A DNA stretch of 64,000 nt. Source: Aquimarina atlantica. Lineage in GTDB: Bacteria; Bacteroidota; Bacteroidia; Flavobacteriales; Flavobacteriaceae. This document shows positions 43,244-51,405 of the stretch, piece after piece (positions within the stretch are counted from its first letter, which is position 1; every line of letters starts with the position of its first letter). Location: contig NZ_AQRA01000005.1 in NCBI RefSeq assembly GCF_000626715.1, forward strand, positions 124,001-188,000, in the 5' to 3' direction. The notes beneath the pieces were generated by a model that saw only the letters and a list, made by a program, of their open reading frames with translations, was not told the DNA's origin and did not search any database. Both the position numbers and the translations under genes were made by a program.

Positions 43244-43276
43244 AGACCTCACAGGTTTTAAAACCCTGTGAGGTCT
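43244..43276. terminator. Hairpin between rtcB and prfH
   Basis: AGACCTCACAGG (43244-43255)/CCTGTGAGGTCT (43265-43276), perfect 12-bp stem with loop TTTTAAAAC. It resembles the hairpin at 19311-19343 in both stem and loop. On the - strand it lies 17 bp before the prfH ATG, so it may attenuate or process a joint rtcB-prfH transcript. Confidence 0.65.
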
Positions 43277-43283
43277 TAATTTT

Positions 43284-43362
43284 GCGTTAGGGATTGAGGC
43301 TTTGTTGAAGCTCCTCGCAGAGAGCGACTGCCGAAAGCCCGACCCTTTGGGTAACGCCCTAA
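43284..43362. repeat. Dispersed intergenic repeat (TTAGGG ... CCCTAA type)
   Basis: Bounded by TTAGGG and CCCTAA, with the GC-rich interior AGAGCGACTGCCGAAAGCCC and CCCTTTGGG. From memory this resembles a short intergenic repeat that recurs in Flavobacteriaceae genomes; only one copy is seen in this window. It abuts the foldback element at 43362. Confidence 0.45.
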
Positions 43363-43523
43363 TACCATTTGCACTTTAAATCTACTGGAATAAAATGTTC
43401 TTTTTTCATATCAGTTTCAGAATAAAAATAAACCGTAGCCCTGCTATGCTTGATTTTTCTTCTTTACTGAAACAAAAAAATCTTAATTTTCTTTGCCAAG
43501 TAAATTCAAAATACAAATGGTAT
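43362..43523. mobile_element. 162-bp foldback element between rtcB and prfH
   Basis: Ends ATACCATTTG (43362-43371) and CAAATGGTAT (43514-43523) are perfect inverted repeats; inside are GTTTCAG/CTGAAAC and the central hairpin GTAGC-CCT-GCTATG. Size and core match the element at 27980-28140 (161 bp, core CGTAGC-TAAG-GCTATG), although the terminal sequences differ. Non-coding. Confidence 0.5.
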
Positions 43524-43528
43524 AACTT

Positions 43529-44920
43529 TTATTTATCCATTCGAACAATTTTTGGTGTAAATGTTCCAACAATTTCTACGAGTTCTTGTTGATTTGCCAT
43601 GACTTTTTCGATGTTTTTATATGCCATAGGTGCCTCATCAATTCCTCCTCCTATAAGTGTTACATCATGTGCTTTTAGTTGCTTTTTGATTTCACTTCTT
43701 GTAAATTTTTCTTTACACGCTCTTCTAGAGTGCAATCGACCAGCCCCATGTGATGCAGATTGTAAACTTGCCTGGTTTCCTAACCCTCTTACGATATACC
43801 CCGGAGCCGTCATAGAACCGGGAATAATCCCTAATTCACCTTTGGCGGCTGGTGTAGCACCTTTTCTATGCACAATACACTCTTCGCCATTAACCTCTTG
43901 TTTCCATGCAAAGTTGTGATGATTCTCAATTTTTGCTATGGGTTTTGACCCTAATAACTTTGCTATCCTGGCATGAATATCATCATGACAAGCTTGTGCG
44001 TAATCACCAGCAAGATTCATCGCCAGCCAATATTCCTGGCCATCGTGAGTATCTAAATCTAACCAGGCCAATTGTTGTACATGCTTTGGTAACGGGCATT
44101 GCTTGGTGGCTAAATACGTATAGTGTTTGGCGATATTGGCACCTAAGCCTCTCGAACCGCTATGAGATAACACTCCTAAATATTCGCCAGTCTTCAATCC
44201 CCACTCATTCGCTGTATCGGTAATCGTAATTACTCCAAATTCTACAAAGTGATTACCACCACCCGAAGTTCCTAACTGCTTATACGCTTTGTCTTTTAGT
44301 CTTTTGACTAACGGGATGGTTTTAAATTCATCTCGTTCAAAGATCTCATGGTCGTGCTTTACTTTATGAGTTTCATACATTCCGAACTTGGTATGTTCTG
44401 AAAGTATATTCTCTAGCTGATGCTTTTTTCCTTTGAGATAAGAGATGGCTATTGGATAGACTGTTAAACACATTCTACATCCAATATCGACTCCAACTCC
44501 ATAAGGAATCACAGCATTCTTTGTTGCCAGTACTCCTCCGATAGGAAGACCATATCCTGTATGTGCATCTGGCATTAAAGCTCCTGCAGTTGCGACCGGT
44601 AATTTTAAAGCATCAAACAATTGATATTTGGCTTGCTCATCAATTTCATTCTCACCATAGATTTGAAAAGGAGATCGAGTCGTTTTCAATACATGCCTTT
44701 TGACCTCTACGGGTTTTAATAAACTCTCTGCTATTTTTCCCCAGACACCATCACCCTGGTATGCTTCTGGGTTGAGCAATACCTTTTTAGCTTCAATTAA
44801 TATATGTTCTTTTTTTACTCTCTTTTGATATCGATTAATCTGACCCAAAGTCACATTAATACTATTATTCTTTGGAAAGCCTAATTTGATTAGGTCTTTT
44901 CCGCTTAGTTTCTTTCCCAT
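43529..44920 (-). CDS. rtcB: RNA-splicing ligase RtcB
   Basis: 463 residues. All catalytic features are present: metal ligands Asp145 and Cys148 (GVGVDIGCRMCL), Asn223-His224 (GGGNHFVE), His253 (LSHSGSRGLG), His335 (ENHHNFAW), and the GMP-accepting His391 (SASHGAGR). RtcB joins 2',3'-cyclic phosphate and 5'-OH RNA ends with GTP and manganese. With prfH downstream on the same strand this is probably the RtcB2 type that reseals cut 16S rRNA. The archease partner is not seen in the window. Upstream lie two tandem RNA elements. Confidence 0.95.
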   Translation of the reverse strand: MGKKLSGKDLIKLGFPKNNSINVTLGQINRYQKRVKKEHILIEAKKVLLNPEAYQGDGVWGKIAESLLKPVEVKRHVLKTTRSPFQIYGENEIDEQAKYQLFDALKLPVATAGALMPDAHTGYGLPIGGVLATKNAVIPYGVGVDIGCRMCLTVYPIAISYLKGKKHQLENILSEHTKFGMYETHKVKHDHEIFERDEFKTIPLVKRLKDKAYKQLGTSGGGNHFVEFGVITITDTANEWGLKTGEYLGVLSHSGSRGLGANIAKHYTYLATKQCPLPKHVQQLAWLDLDTHDGQEYWLAMNLAGDYAQACHDDIHARIAKLLGSKPIAKIENHHNFAWKQEVNGEECIVHRKGATPAAKGELGIIPGSMTAPGYIVRGLGNQASLQSASHGAGRLHSRRACKEKFTRSEIKKQLKAHDVTLIGGGIDEAPMAYKNIEKVMANQQELVEIVGTFTPKIVRMDK

Positions 44921-45070
44921 TAGTACAGGTTTTAATATTTGTCAATAATGAGTGGTGTAATGAATTATCATTACTGACATAAACTTGATAAAATGTTTCA
45001 GGAAATCTTGATACGGCTTTGACAGCTCTTCTACAAGCTTGATGTGACCATACAGCCAGGCAAAAGTGTA

Positions 45071-45259
45071 AAACAAAAAATCCGAAACTTTATGGCTTCG
45101 GACTTCTTCTCATATATAATGGAAATTATGTACTGGTGAAGTCCCGAAGCATACTCGTAAAAGAACCTGGTTCTTTTGGAGTGTGGCAATGTATGTTTGT
45201 AAAAATCATAGTACTTCGGTTATTAAAGATTAATTATTATGGTTTTGCAATTTGTAAAC
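45071..45259 (-). ncRNA. Putative structured RNA element 1 upstream of rtcB
   Basis: On the - strand a CATATTTGCA promoter-like box (45266-45274 region) is followed by ~190 nt that end in a terminator: TCCGAA/TTCGGA stem (45102-45081) then TTTTTTG. An upstream segment CTTCGGGACTTC (45149-45138) is complementary, with one bulge, to GAAGTCCGAAG at the terminator's 5' arm, so two exclusive folds are possible. Between them is the palindrome AAAAGAACC-A-GGTTCTTTT. A second element of the same plan lies 367 bp upstream. It could be a small RNA or an attenuator for rtcB, whose ATG is 150 bp downstream. Ends are approximate. Confidence 0.55.
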
Positions 45260-45470
45260 TGCGGTGCAAATATGTAATCTATTTTTTAATTATACAACTA
45301 AAATTTGAAATTTAGTTTATTGACAATCAGTATTTTATGTTGAATTTAGGCATGAGAATCCCTGTCCGTTTTTTAACGGATATTAGCCTGTTTGGTAACC
45401 AATTGCTGTTCTGGTGTTTATCTCTCAAATACCATTTTATTTGATAGAAATGGATATGCAAAAAAGATCA

Positions 45471-45626
45471 TAAAAAAAGCGTCCAAATTTATTGGACGCT
45501 CATGTTTTTTATATCTTATGTATAGTTTGCTACCTATATTCCTGATTTAAAAACGGCTTTACAGCGTCCTTTTTATTTGTAAAAAATGATAACATAGGCT
45601 TAAAACTTGTTTTTCTGGTTCAAAAT
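45471..45626 (-). ncRNA. Putative structured RNA element 2, paralogue of element 1
   Basis: On the - strand: CATATTTGCA box (45641-45632), a TTTTTTACAAATA stretch also found in element 1 as TTTTTACAAACATA, a segment GGACGCT (45569-45563), TACATAA, and a strong terminator with 9-bp stem AGCGTCCAA/TTGGACGCT (45500-45478) then TTTTTTTATG. GGACGCT can pair with AGCGTCC of the terminator's 5' arm. The stretch 44921-45781 otherwise contains no gene that I can support. Confidence 0.55.
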
Positions 45627-45781
45627 TATGATGCAAATATGAGGTTATTTTTTAATCCTTCAAAGGATTTATTAGAATTCATAGCTATAATGGACTCTAT
45701 CTTCTGGAAGAAACACCTCATCTTTTTTTATCCTAATTCGTCAGAATCTGGTTTTTGGGGGTTAAAATATGAACGCTTTAT

Positions 45782-46150
45782 TTATTGCACATGAGTGAAT
45801 AGCTTATTTACAATTTTCCAATCATTATTGATTTTGCTTAATGATAAATAGTCGTAATAATTATAACCTAACATGGGAAGGTGTAATTTTGCCATGGCGA
45901 TTTTACCTATAATATCGATTCCTATAATTTTCATTTCTAGATTCTCGTTTAGATCCTTAGGGCTTTGTCTATTTTTAACGCCTTCAAGATATTCAGTTAC
46001 ACTTTTTAAGTAATCTACACCTTTGATATCTCCGTAGATATATACGTTTTTATGAAAACAAGATTCGAGTTTGGTTACATCTCCATAAAAAATTCCCTCA
46101 AAATAATTGGTAATCAGACTTTCGATTTCTTTGATATGTTCTTTATACAT
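45782..46150 (-). CDS. NTF2-like (SnoaL/lumazine-binding-type) protein
   Basis: 122 residues with the cone-shaped NTF2 fold pattern: a helical start (KEHIKEIESLITNYFEGIFYGD), FHKNVYIYGDIKG, then MKIIGIDIIGKIAMAKLHL and a final DYLSLSKINNDWKIVNKLFTHV. Such proteins are isomerases, hydratases or ligand binders. It is 11 bp downstream of the SDR gene and probably in one operon with it and the tautomerase. Confidence 0.82.
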   Translation of the reverse strand: MYKEHIKEIESLITNYFEGIFYGDVTKLESCFHKNVYIYGDIKGVDYLKSVTEYLEGVKNRQSPKDLNENLEMKIIGIDIIGKIAMAKLHLPMLGYNYYDYLSLSKINNDWKIVNKLFTHVQ

Positions 46151-46161
46151 AATTTATTTTT

Positions 46162-46905
46162 TTAGATGGCGTGTCCAACTGTATGTCCTCCTGCCACATT
46201 AATCGTTTCTCCGGTTATAAAATTTGATGTAGCTAAATAATATGCCGCTTCGGCAATTTCGTTAGCTTCTCCAATTCGGTTTAATAAATGTAGTCCTGCT
46301 AAGCTATCGGCATCTTCAATTCCGATTTTACTTTGCAATGGACTTCTAATTATTCCGGGAGCAATTGTATTTACTTTGATGTTGTTTTTACCAAATTCGG
46401 CAGCAAGCTGTCTGGTTAAAGCATGTATAGCACCTTTACTTGCTAGAGGAGCTGTTGCAGGGAATCCATCTATGGCATGGTCGACTAAAACGGTTCCGAT
46501 GTTTATAATCGAACCATTTTGTTGTTGTATCATATGAGGAATTACCGCTTGTGATGTAAAATAAGTTCCTTTTAGGTTTACAATCCAATAACGGTCTAAA
46601 TCTTTTTCTTCAACATCTAAAAAAGGTTTTGGAGAAAATACGCCTGCATTATTAATTAAAACATCTACAGTATTGAATTTTTCTATTGCCAGGCTTACGA
46701 GTTTTTGCCCTGTTTCTTGTTTGCTGATATCTCCGACCAAATATATTACGTTAGAAGGAGAGCCAAGCTCCTTATAAGCGTTTTTTAAGTTTTCTTCGTT
46801 AGAAGAATTCATAACAACATTACTTTCTTTTGCAATAAAGTGTTTTGTAATTTCTTTACCAATTCCTGTAGATGCTCCTGTAATAATTACTGTTTTATTT
46901 TTCAT
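46162..46905 (-). CDS. SDR family protein lacking the catalytic tyrosine
   Basis: 247 residues. Cofactor motif ITGASTGIGK at about residues 8-17, INNAG, and the C-terminal GGHTVGHAI are classic SDR features. However, the YxxxK position reads PLASK (in FPATAPLASKGAIHALTR), so Pro replaces the catalytic Tyr, and the usual Ser is replaced around NIGTVLVDH. It may be a non-catalytic or altered-mechanism member. It lies between the tautomerase and the NTF2-like gene in one - strand operon. Confidence 0.87.
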   Translation of the reverse strand: MKNKTVIITGASTGIGKEITKHFIAKESNVVMNSSNEENLKNAYKELGSPSNVIYLVGDISKQETGQKLVSLAIEKFNTVDVLINNAGVFSPKPFLDVEEKDLDRYWIVNLKGTYFTSQAVIPHMIQQQNGSIINIGTVLVDHAIDGFPATAPLASKGAIHALTRQLAAEFGKNNIKVNTIAPGIIRSPLQSKIGIEDADSLAGLHLLNRIGEANEIAEAAYYLATSNFITGETINVAGGHTVGHAI

Positions 46906-46910
46906 GTTCT

Positions 46911-47105
46911 TTATTTTTTAGTTCCTAAATATTGTTTGCTGTTCACTCCCCAATTTTCGATAGGTATTTCTTCGATAACCACATGAGTTGTTTTTGGGTT
47001 TTTGTTTAGTATGTCAACAACAAGCTGTGTAGCTCCTTCTATTAATTGACGTTTTTGATCTGTTGTTACCTGCTCGTCGGTAACTTTAATGTTAATGTAT
47101 GGCAT
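46911..47105 (-). CDS. 4-oxalocrotonate tautomerase-like protein
   Basis: 64 residues, MPYINIKVTDEQVTTDQKRQL: the N-terminal Pro exposed after Met removal is the catalytic base of this family, and VVIEEIPIENWG is the usual C-terminal segment. It catalyses keto-enol tautomerisation of small acids. The SDR gene starts 5 bp after its stop. Confidence 0.87.
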   Translation of the reverse strand: MPYINIKVTDEQVTTDQKRQLIEGATQLVVDILNKNPKTTHVVIEEIPIENWGVNSKQYLGTKK

Positions 47106-47185
47106 GACTTTTTTATTAAATTAATAGTCATACAAAGGTGTTGTAGAATGAAATTATTACGAAGGAGGATTGTCACTTCTTTGGT

Positions 47186-47199
47186 GTGATATATATCAC
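47186..47199. promoter_or_regulatory. Candidate Crp/Fnr operator
   Basis: GTGATATATATCAC is a perfect 14-bp palindrome with TGA-N6-TCA half-sites, in the 120-bp gap between the Crp/Fnr-family gene (upstream) and the tautomerase-SDR-NTF2 operon, about 80 bp before the tautomerase ATG. Confidence 0.55.
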
Positions 47200-47225
47200 T
47201 TTAAGCGATAAACGAGTAAAAATAA

Positions 47226-47789
47226 TTAAGAGTTTAATCTGCTAAGCGTCTCTCTGGAAACCCCTAAATAGGCAGCGATCATTTTTTTGGGAACACGTTG
47301 AAAAAGCTTTGGATAGTGCTCGAGTAGTAATTCGTATCGTTCTTTAGACGAATTTTTTAATAATGATAAGATTCTATTCTGAAGCGCAATTCGACCCATT
47401 TTACTTTTTTTCGCCCAAAAACGTTCCATTTTATGCATTTTGGTCGTTAGCTTCTCTCTATTTTCAAAAGTTATATAGAGTAACTCGCTATCTTCTATAC
47501 AGTCTATAGAGGTTTTGGATTTGGTTTGCTTTACAAATGACTCGTAATCTGTAATCCACCAGTTTTCCATCCCGAATTGTAGTATATGTTCTTTTCCTGT
47601 ATGATCTATAAAATAGCTTTTTAAGCACCCTTTTACGATCCAGTATTCTTTGTTAACAATTTCTCCTTCCTGAACGATATATTGATGTTTGCGTCTTTTG
47701 ATTTGTTCAAAATGACTCAACACAAAATCGAATTCTTCATCGGTAAGGCTGATTATTTCTTCGATATGTTGCCGTAAAGGGTGTGTCAT
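47226..47789 (-). CDS. Crp/Fnr family transcriptional regulator
   Basis: 187 residues from ATG 47789 (a GTG at 47804 is in frame). A cyclic-nucleotide-binding-like beta-roll (HQYIVQEGEIVNKEYWIVKGCLKSYF, HILQFGMENWWITDYESF) is followed by a C-terminal helix-turn-helix (PKKMIAAYLGVSRETLSRL). No FNR cysteines, and the cAMP-contact Arg is not apparent, so the ligand is unknown. It probably controls the adjacent tautomerase operon through the palindrome at 47186. Confidence 0.87.
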   Translation of the reverse strand: MTHPLRQHIEEIISLTDEEFDFVLSHFEQIKRRKHQYIVQEGEIVNKEYWIVKGCLKSYFIDHTGKEHILQFGMENWWITDYESFVKQTKSKTSIDCIEDSELLYITFENREKLTTKMHKMERFWAKKSKMGRIALQNRILSLLKNSSKERYELLLEHYPKLFQRVPKKMIAAYLGVSRETLSRLNS

Positions 47790-47953
47790 TTTAATTGTTA
47801 TCACAAATCAGAGCAAGGTAAATGCATCTGAGCACATTGGTTTCTATATTTATTTTACTTCTGGTTAAACTTATAAAAAAATAGTGCTATAGCAAATATA
47901 CAAGAGACTTTTGATCAGAGATTAAACAATTCTGATCTTTATGATATAATAGA

Positions 47954-48616
47954 TTAATATTCTTTTTTTGGAATGTCATTTGGGATTACGAATATATTTT
48001 GATGTAATTCTTTCGGTTCAATCTGAATTGCAGTATATATAACAATAAAATCTCCTAAATCAAGCTCCATTTTCATAAAAGGTGATTTTGCTTCTTTAAT
48101 CAAATCATAGGTATAAAAATCTTTGAAGTTTTTAAAAAGTTCAGGTTCTAAATACGGAAAGCCACTATAAGAATATTTTTGTATTACTTTTTGTTTTCCA
48201 CTAGGCTCAAATCCTTCAATTTGAATATAATCACATGATTTTCCTAAAATTTGTTCTGATTTTCCACTTGTTTTATTGACAAATTCTAAAGCTTGTTCTG
48301 AAACATTATAGTGGTAAATGGTATCTAAATTTTTCCATTTTGCATAATAGTGATTATTCGAGTTTAGATACAAATTGAAATCATAACCTTTTTCTCCTGT
48401 ATTGAGGTACTTTTTAAAAATATCACCATTTTTATTATAATATACCTTTAATGTATCTCCAAACTTTTGCTCTAAATAGTCTCGATGTGGAACATCATTT
48501 TTTTTGAATTTTGTTTCGACTTTGTAAGTTATGACACCTTCAAAACTCTTCTTTACAGTACTGAAAGATGCAAAAAATAGAATTGTAATTAAAAGGATGA
48601 TTGGTTTTGAGTTCAT
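47954..48616 (-). CDS. Exported protein resembling GLPGLI/DUF4412-type proteins
   Basis: 220 residues with an N-terminal signal helix (PIILLITILFFASFS) and a mature beta-rich part beginning FEGVITYKVETKF, a pattern of small periplasmic or outer-membrane-associated Bacteroidota proteins (GLPGLI/LolA-like fold). One Cys in GKSCDYIQI. Function unknown. Stands in a - strand run of small envelope genes. Confidence 0.65.
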   Translation of the reverse strand: MNSKPIILLITILFFASFSTVKKSFEGVITYKVETKFKKNDVPHRDYLEQKFGDTLKVYYNKNGDIFKKYLNTGEKGYDFNLYLNSNNHYYAKWKNLDTIYHYNVSEQALEFVNKTSGKSEQILGKSCDYIQIEGFEPSGKQKVIQKYSYSGFPYLEPELFKNFKDFYTYDLIKEAKSPFMKMELDLGDFIVIYTAIQIEPKELHQNIFVIPNDIPKKEY

Positions 48617-48650
48617 TTGTTTTAAATTACTGGACGTTTATTAGCAGTTA

Positions 48651-49109
48651 TTAATATTTATATATGATTTTATATAGTTCTTGTAATGGATATTCTCCTT
48701 TTAGGCCATAATCATTAATGGTATATTTAGCTTTATTAGTTTGAATCACAGTTTTTGAACTTGGTTGATCTGTTATATCAGTGGTATAATTTTTTTTAAG
48801 TTTTTCAAGATCAGAATTTTTTAGTAGCTCGATGATGGATTCCATTTCACTTTTAGTCAATGTATATGTAGAACCTTTATATGCAGGATTGTAAAAAGTT
48901 TTCACACAATTAGTCGAGTCCTTTTCAAAATCGATAAAAACATCTATTGAAGGGAAACTATCGGATTCTACACCAAACGCACTTAGACTCATTTCAATTT
49001 TTAAAATCGAATTAGCCGATTCATTCTTTTTTGTTGCGTTAGTTTGACCACTTATACAACTGGTTAGAAAAACAGAAATAATGGTTAGGACGTAAAACTG
49101 AAATTTCAT
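48651..49109 (-). CDS. Hypothetical lipoprotein
   Basis: 152 residues. Lipobox LTSC with lipidation Cys near residue 18 (VFLTSCISGQ). The mature part has no recognised family; it is a mixed alpha/beta small protein with a YTLTKSEMESIIELL helix. It begins 19 bp after the PP2C gene's stop on the - strand and may be co-transcribed. Confidence 0.65.
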   Translation of the reverse strand: MKFQFYVLTIISVFLTSCISGQTNATKKNESANSILKIEMSLSAFGVESDSFPSIDVFIDFEKDSTNCVKTFYNPAYKGSTYTLTKSEMESIIELLKNSDLEKLKKNYTTDITDQPSSKTVIQTNKAKYTINDYGLKGEYPLQELYKIIYKY

Positions 49110-49128
49110 TTTTTTCTTTTCATAATAG

Positions 49129-49881
49129 TTAACACGGTGTTGGCGTATTGTTTTTTATTCTAATTATTGCTAAATCATCTGGTGACAGATGATTCCATTT
49201 ATCTTTTAACGTTCGAATTTTTCTATCCAGGAAATTATCGAATTCTGCTCCTTCATTATCAATTAATAAATATTCGATAATTTCGTTTTCGGGTTTTTGT
49301 TTTGATTTATTCTCCAGGTTTTTAAATGTAAAGATGCCATCTGTAGAGATAGATAAATCTTTAAAATTAGAAATTGAAACTTTTTGTTCTTGGCTGTCAA
49401 ACCAGCTATCAAAGTCATCTCTTAAATGATATCCTAGATAATCAGGTTTGTCACCTTGTTCGTATTCAATTAGTTCTCCATCCTTACAAATTAGGCCATC
49501 TCCGATTGTTAAAAACTCAGCTTTTGATTCTTTCGTTTCGACAATTCCAATTATTAGAGTTGATAGCAGTTCATTTGTTTCAAGTCCTAGCTGATTCTTG
49601 AAAAGTTTAATCTCATGAATTAATATTTTAACAACTTCCTTAAGCTTATCTTTTAATTGTATTGAGTTATCTGTTACAAACTCTTCATAAAATTTATTTT
49701 TAGCAATATTTCGTAAAATTTTTCCGAAAAGAATTGAGGCAAAAACAGACTCTGTTCCCATTGTACAGCCATCTAAAACGGCTAATAGCTTTTCATTTGT
49801 TCCGATTTGTTCCTCAATTAAGAAATCTTCGCAGTGATTTGTATGAAATTCACCAATATGTAATGTTTTGTATATTTTCAT
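49129..49881 (-). CDS. PP2C-type protein serine/threonine phosphatase
   Basis: 250 residues. Metal-binding motifs of the PPM family are visible: HTNHCEDFLI near residue 14 (Asp), LLAVLDGCTMGTESVFA (Asp-Gly), AEFLTIGDGLI, LSISTDGIF and SPDDLAIIRI at the end. These phosphatases need Mn/Mg and act in signalling. The second Gly of the usual DGMGG is changed (DGCTMG). No kinase gene is nearby. Confidence 0.82.
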   Translation of the reverse strand: MKIYKTLHIGEFHTNHCEDFLIEEQIGTNEKLLAVLDGCTMGTESVFASILFGKILRNIAKNKFYEEFVTDNSIQLKDKLKEVVKILIHEIKLFKNQLGLETNELLSTLIIGIVETKESKAEFLTIGDGLICKDGELIEYEQGDKPDYLGYHLRDDFDSWFDSQEQKVSISNFKDLSISTDGIFTFKNLENKSKQKPENEIIEYLLIDNEGAEFDNFLDRKIRTLKDKWNHLSPDDLAIIRIKNNTPTPC

Positions 49882-50144
49882 TCAGTTTTTATGTGCTTCA
49901 GCAGTATAAGTAGGTGTCGTAATGCGACAAAATGTTACCGAGCTATCGGCAAATCTACAGGATTTTTGATAAATTGAATAGCTTCATCCTGATCAGGTTT
50001 AAAATGTAAATCCATGCATCTGACTTATCCATACCTTATCAGGACATAGTGGTACGAGAACAACAGAAATGTACATGCAAATAGCAGTACATAGCTCTAA
50101 GTTAATTAAAAATCCCCTAGATTTGTGAATAAACATATTTGGAG

Positions 50145-50168
50145 TATAAAGGACATATATTCTTTATA
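50145..50168. promoter_or_regulatory. Inverted repeat before the DUF6090-like gene, shared with 6178
   Basis: TATAAAGGA (50145-50153), spacer CATATA, TTCTTTATA (50160-50168; one G-U-type mismatch). It ends 26 bp before the ATG at 50195, matching the site at 6178-6203. The rest of the 313-bp gap 49882-50194 contains no gene that I can support. Confidence 0.55.
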
Positions 50169-50194
50169 AATATTGTTCTCATCAATTAAAATCA

Positions 50195-50851
50195 ATGAAT
50201 ACAAGGAAAAAACATATTGATTGGTTAAATCACGGTTTAGAATTCATAGTAGTAATAATTGGAATTCTTATAGCTTTTCAGTTAAACAAATGCTCAGCAG
50301 AAAACCAGCAAGAGAAAACAATTTCTATTCACTTAGAACAAATAAAAAAAGAAACAGAAATCAACAAAAGGTTTCTTGAATCTGCATTGAAATTAGGTGA
50401 ATCAAATTTGGCCAAAATTGATACGATATTTGTTCTACTCAATCAAAAAGAAGATTATAACAGAATAAACCAATTATCTATTGAGCTTCTTAATTTAAGT
50501 GGGGCATATTTTAGAAAAAATGCTTTTCAAAACCTTGTAGAATCAGGCGATATAAGATTTATCAAAAACTTTGATACAAAGCAAAAAATAATCAATTTGT
50601 ATGAATATTATAAGTGGGTTGAATCATTTGATGAAATTTCGAGAAGCCTTTACATTCAAGATTACTACCCGTATTTAAAAAACAACTTTGACCTTGTCGA
50701 TGGAAAAAAACAAGACGAAGAGATCTATAAATCAAAATTATTCAAAAACATATTGGCTTCCTACAGTCAAACAAGTCAAAATAAAACCCAAAAATATAGA
50801 GATTGCTTCAAAGAAATAGAAAGATATTTAAAACATGATAAAGAAGACTGA
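50195..50851 (+). CDS. DUF6090-like membrane-anchored protein
   Basis: 218 residues with a single N-terminal membrane helix (about 13-33, EFIVVIIGILIAFQLNKC) and a helical periplasmic part. The first ~45 residues and the LNLSGAYFRKNAFQNLVESGDI block match the DUF6090 group of flavobacterial proteins as I remember it. Function unknown. Shares its upstream inverted repeat with the unrelated hypothetical gene at 6233. Confidence 0.72.
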   Translation: MNTRKKHIDWLNHGLEFIVVIIGILIAFQLNKCSAENQQEKTISIHLEQIKKETEINKRFLESALKLGESNLAKIDTIFVLLNQKEDYNRINQLSIELLNLSGAYFRKNAFQNLVESGDIRFIKNFDTKQKIINLYEYYKWVESFDEISRSLYIQDYYPYLKNNFDLVDGKKQDEEIYKSKLFKNILASYSQTSQNKTQKYRDCFKEIERYLKHDKED

Positions 50852-50938
50852 TGAGAACAAGGTATATGATGTTCACAGCTGCTAAACGGAGCTTTGCCAT
50901 ATATACTAAATGTTATGTAGAATTAATAAACTTCTGAT

Positions 50939-51295
50939 TTGGAAATAGATTTAACCTCTCAAATATTAATTCAAGAGCTGGCCATATGGATGGATGGAGG
51001 TTCGATAAAATTAAAATGTACAAATCAAAAAAAGCAGGAATTCGAAATCGAATTTGTGCAAAACGTTAATTGGGAAATTCTTGAATTCCAAAAACTTCCC
51101 GGAAGGATATATTTGAACGAAAATCTCATTCCCAAAAGATCTGTCATGGAGAAAAAGATTATTGAAAGCCTGGAAACTGCACTATTTACAAATTCGTCAG
51201 ATATAGAAGAAACCATCTTTAAAGAAAAAATCAACTATGTAAAGTCTGAACAGTTTATTCTGGATTCTAACAAAATACAGATACGAAAAAGATAA
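50939..51295 (+). CDS. Hypothetical protein, 118 aa
   Basis: Not recognised. Starts with TTG at 50939; no in-frame ATG precedes the conserved-looking part. Soluble, about half beta and half helix by pattern, with IEFVQNVNWEILEF in the middle and a helical Lys/Glu stretch (MEKKIIESLETAL). Single gene between an 87-bp gap and a non-coding stretch. Confidence 0.55.
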   Translation: MEIDLTSQILIQELAIWMDGGSIKLKCTNQKKQEFEIEFVQNVNWEILEFQKLPGRIYLNENLIPKRSVMEKKIIESLETALFTNSSDIEETIFKEKINYVKSEQFILDSNKIQIRKR

Positions 51296-51405
51296 AAAAA
51301 GCACAACAAGGCTCATGTGTTTGTTATCTTAGGCTCTTTAACCAGAATTGCACTTGCATATCATTCCACAGCTAATCATACACAAACTATTATCCAACAT
51401 TAAAA

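Noticed and set aside
45160..45180. AAAAGAACC-T-GGTTCTTTT as a tRNA T-arm
   Set aside because: No acceptor or anticodon stem can be built around it; it is a palindrome inside the RNA element upstream of rtcB.
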